A stretch of 6,678 nucleotides of DNA from Nostocoides sp039812405 (GTDB taxonomy: Bacteria > Actinomycetota > Actinomycetes > Actinomycetales > Dermatophilaceae), in assembly GCA_039812405.1 (NCBI GenBank), contig JBDIAL010000205.1, positions 1-6,678 of the forward strand, read 5' to 3'. Position 1 is the stretch's first letter. Every line of letters starts with the position of its first letter. The position numbers and the translations under genes are program-made. Shown in pieces: positions 5,719 to 6,678 of this stretch. The notes under the pieces were generated by a model that saw only the letters and a program-made list of their open reading frames with translations, was not told the DNA's origin and did not search any database.

Positions 5719-6678
5719 CCGTCGCTCCCCTCGGCGACGATCCGGACGGCGTCCGCGACGTCGTCGGTGACGGTCAGCAGGTCGAGGTCGGCGGCGTTGA
5801 CGGTGCCGGTGCGCAGGGCCGAGGTGTGGAGCCAGTCGACGAGGCCGCCCCAGTAGTCGCGCCCGAGCAGGACGATGGGGAAGGAGGTGACCTTCTGGGT
5901 CTGGACGAGGGTGACCGCCTCGAAGAGCTCGTCGAGGGTGCCGAAGCCACCGGGCAGGACGACGAAGCCCTGGGCGTACTTGACGAACATCGTCTTGCGG
6001 ACGAAGAAGTAGCGGAAGTTGACGCCGAGGTCGACGAAGTCGTTGAGCCCGGCCTCGAAGGGCAGCTCGATGCCGAGGCCGACCGACGTCCCGCCCCCCT
6101 CGACCGCCCCCCTGTTCGCCGCCTCCATCGCGCCCGGGCCGCCGCCGGTGATGACGGCGAACCCCGCGGCGACGAGCGCCGCGCCGAGCTCGACGCCCCG
6201 GTCGTAGGCCCAGTCGCCGGGCCGCGAGCGGGCCGAGCCGAAGACGCTGACGGCCCGCCCGAGCTCGGCGAGCGCCCCGAAGCCGGAGACGAACTCGGAC
6301 TGCATCCGCATGATCCGCCAGGGGTCCGAGTGCAGCCAGTCGGTCGGTCCGCGGCCGTCGAGCAGCCGCTGGTCGGCCGTCGTCGACGGGATGCGGTCGC
6401 GGCGCATGAGGACCGGGCCCGAGTAGTACTCCCCGTCGAGGGTCTCGCTGACGGCACGAGCCCTCTCGGTGTGGCCCCCGTCGAGATGGGACAGGTCGGG
6501 GCGGACGGGGTCGGGCCGGGACGCGCCGGGCAGGCCCGCGTCAGCCGGCGCAACAGGCACCTCGACCCGACCCGGCTCGGCGAGAGAACCACCGGGCACC
6601 ACCGCATCAGCCGGCGCACCAGGCACCTCGACCCGACCCGGCTCGGCGAGAGAACCACCGGGCACCCCCGCATCAGCC
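5715..6678 (-). CDS. LOG/TIGR00730-family protein, start unresolved at window edge
   Basis: A Rossmann-fold 'lysine decarboxylase-like' protein of the LOG/TIGR00730 family. Characterised members are nucleoside-5'-monophosphate phosphoribohydrolases making free cytokinin bases. The core, read in the frame in use from the GTG at 6663-6665, contains STTADQRLLDGRGPTDW (94-110), VSVFGSAR (139-146), ITGGGPGAMEAANRGA (172-187), FRYFFVRKTMFVKYA (217-231) and the diagnostic PGGFGTLDELFE (238-249). The conserved part corresponds to the longer actinobacterial class (about 250 residues). N-terminal to residue about 75 the sequence is Pro/Gly/Ala/Val-rich and made of a 22-residue repeat, and the frame stays open to the window edge. 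GTGs recur in the repeat and an ATG lies at 6405-6407, none with a convincing ribosome-binding site, so the true start is unknown and may be outside. It is coupled to the DivIVA-like gene by GTGA. Confidence 0.9.
   Translation of the reverse strand, partial: ADAGVPGGSLAEPGRVEVPGAPADAVVPGGSLAEPGRVEVPVAPADAGLPGASRPDPVRPDLSHLDGGHTERARAVSETLDGEYYSGPVLMRRDRIPSTTADQRLLDGRGPTDWLHSDPWRIMRMQSEFVSGFGALAELGRAVSVFGSARSRPGDWAYDRGVELGAALVAAGFAVITGGGPGAMEAANRGAVEGGGTSVGLGIELPFEAGLNDFVDLGVNFRYFFVRKTMFVKYAQGFVVLPGGFGTLDELFEAVTLVQTQKVTSFPIVLLGRDYWGGLVDWLHTSALRTGTVNAADLDLLTVTDDVADAVRIVAEGSDG
6541..6678. repeat. 66-bp tandem repeat, at least two full copies, continuing off the window
   Basis: Copies at 6541-6606 and 6607-6672 differ at only two bases (6553/6619 and the corresponding A/C near the end), and a third copy begins at 6673 and runs off the edge. 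The period is a multiple of three. In the frame of the LOG-family gene (minus strand) it encodes a 22-residue unit of the type PGGSLAEPGRVEVPxAPADA. To the left the pattern decays (GLPGASRPDPV), suggesting a degenerate final unit. On the minus strand 8 of 22 codons per unit end in T, unlike the adjacent gene. Confidence 0.93.

Overview
The window is very GC-rich (roughly 74% by eye) with almost exclusively G/C-ending codons, GTG starts and dense 4-base gene overlaps. It looks like the chromosome of a high-GC actinobacterium. I favour Micrococcales (Intrasporangiaceae-like) from gene content and style, but the family is an inference. No rRNA, tRNA, insertion sequence, phage gene or CRISPR array was seen. 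Most of the window is ordinary chromosomal housekeeping sequence.

Layout. Nearly everything is on the minus strand. Reading right to left, a six-gene operon enters at the right edge: a LOG/TIGR00730-family lysine-decarboxylase-like protein whose N-terminus lies in a 66-bp tandem repeat running off the window; a small membrane-anchored DivIVA-domain protein; an SRPBCC (START-like) protein; DNA-3-methyladenine glycosylase I (tag); and two tandem, paralogous multi-pass PIG-V-type mannosyltransferases. Four of the five junctions are ATGA or GTGA 4-base stop/start overlaps and the fifth is a 7-base gap, so the genes are almost certainly co-transcribed and translationally coupled. A plus-strand enoyl-CoA hydratase/isomerase gene of PaaG type (1002-1796) converges on the end of this operon. 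Further left, back on the minus strand, are a 57-residue DUF3117 gene (639-812) followed by a strong hairpin terminator, and a YdhR-like small protein gene (50-406) with its own terminator and a candidate operator/promoter.

How the genes fit together. LOG-type protein, DivIVA-domain protein, tag and DUF3117 in the same order and orientation recall the Rv1205/Rv1209/Rv1210/Rv1211 neighbourhood of Mycobacterium tuberculosis. Here the folP2/gpgS part is absent, an SRPBCC gene sits between the DivIVA-like gene and tag, and two mannosyltransferases plus a divergently expressed PaaG-like gene sit between tag and DUF3117. The mannosyltransferases point to lipid-linked or protein-linked mannosylation at the membrane. 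The DivIVA-domain protein could give envelope localisation, but no functional link to tag is demonstrable.

The features most worth a second look are the 66-bp in-frame repeat with codon use unlike the adjacent gene body, the scarcity of GTAC with an excess of GTAT/ATAC, the PaaG-like active site of the isolated hydratase homologue, and an 18-bp inverted repeat over the putative promoter of the YdhR-like gene. I see no convincing previously undescribed multi-gene system.
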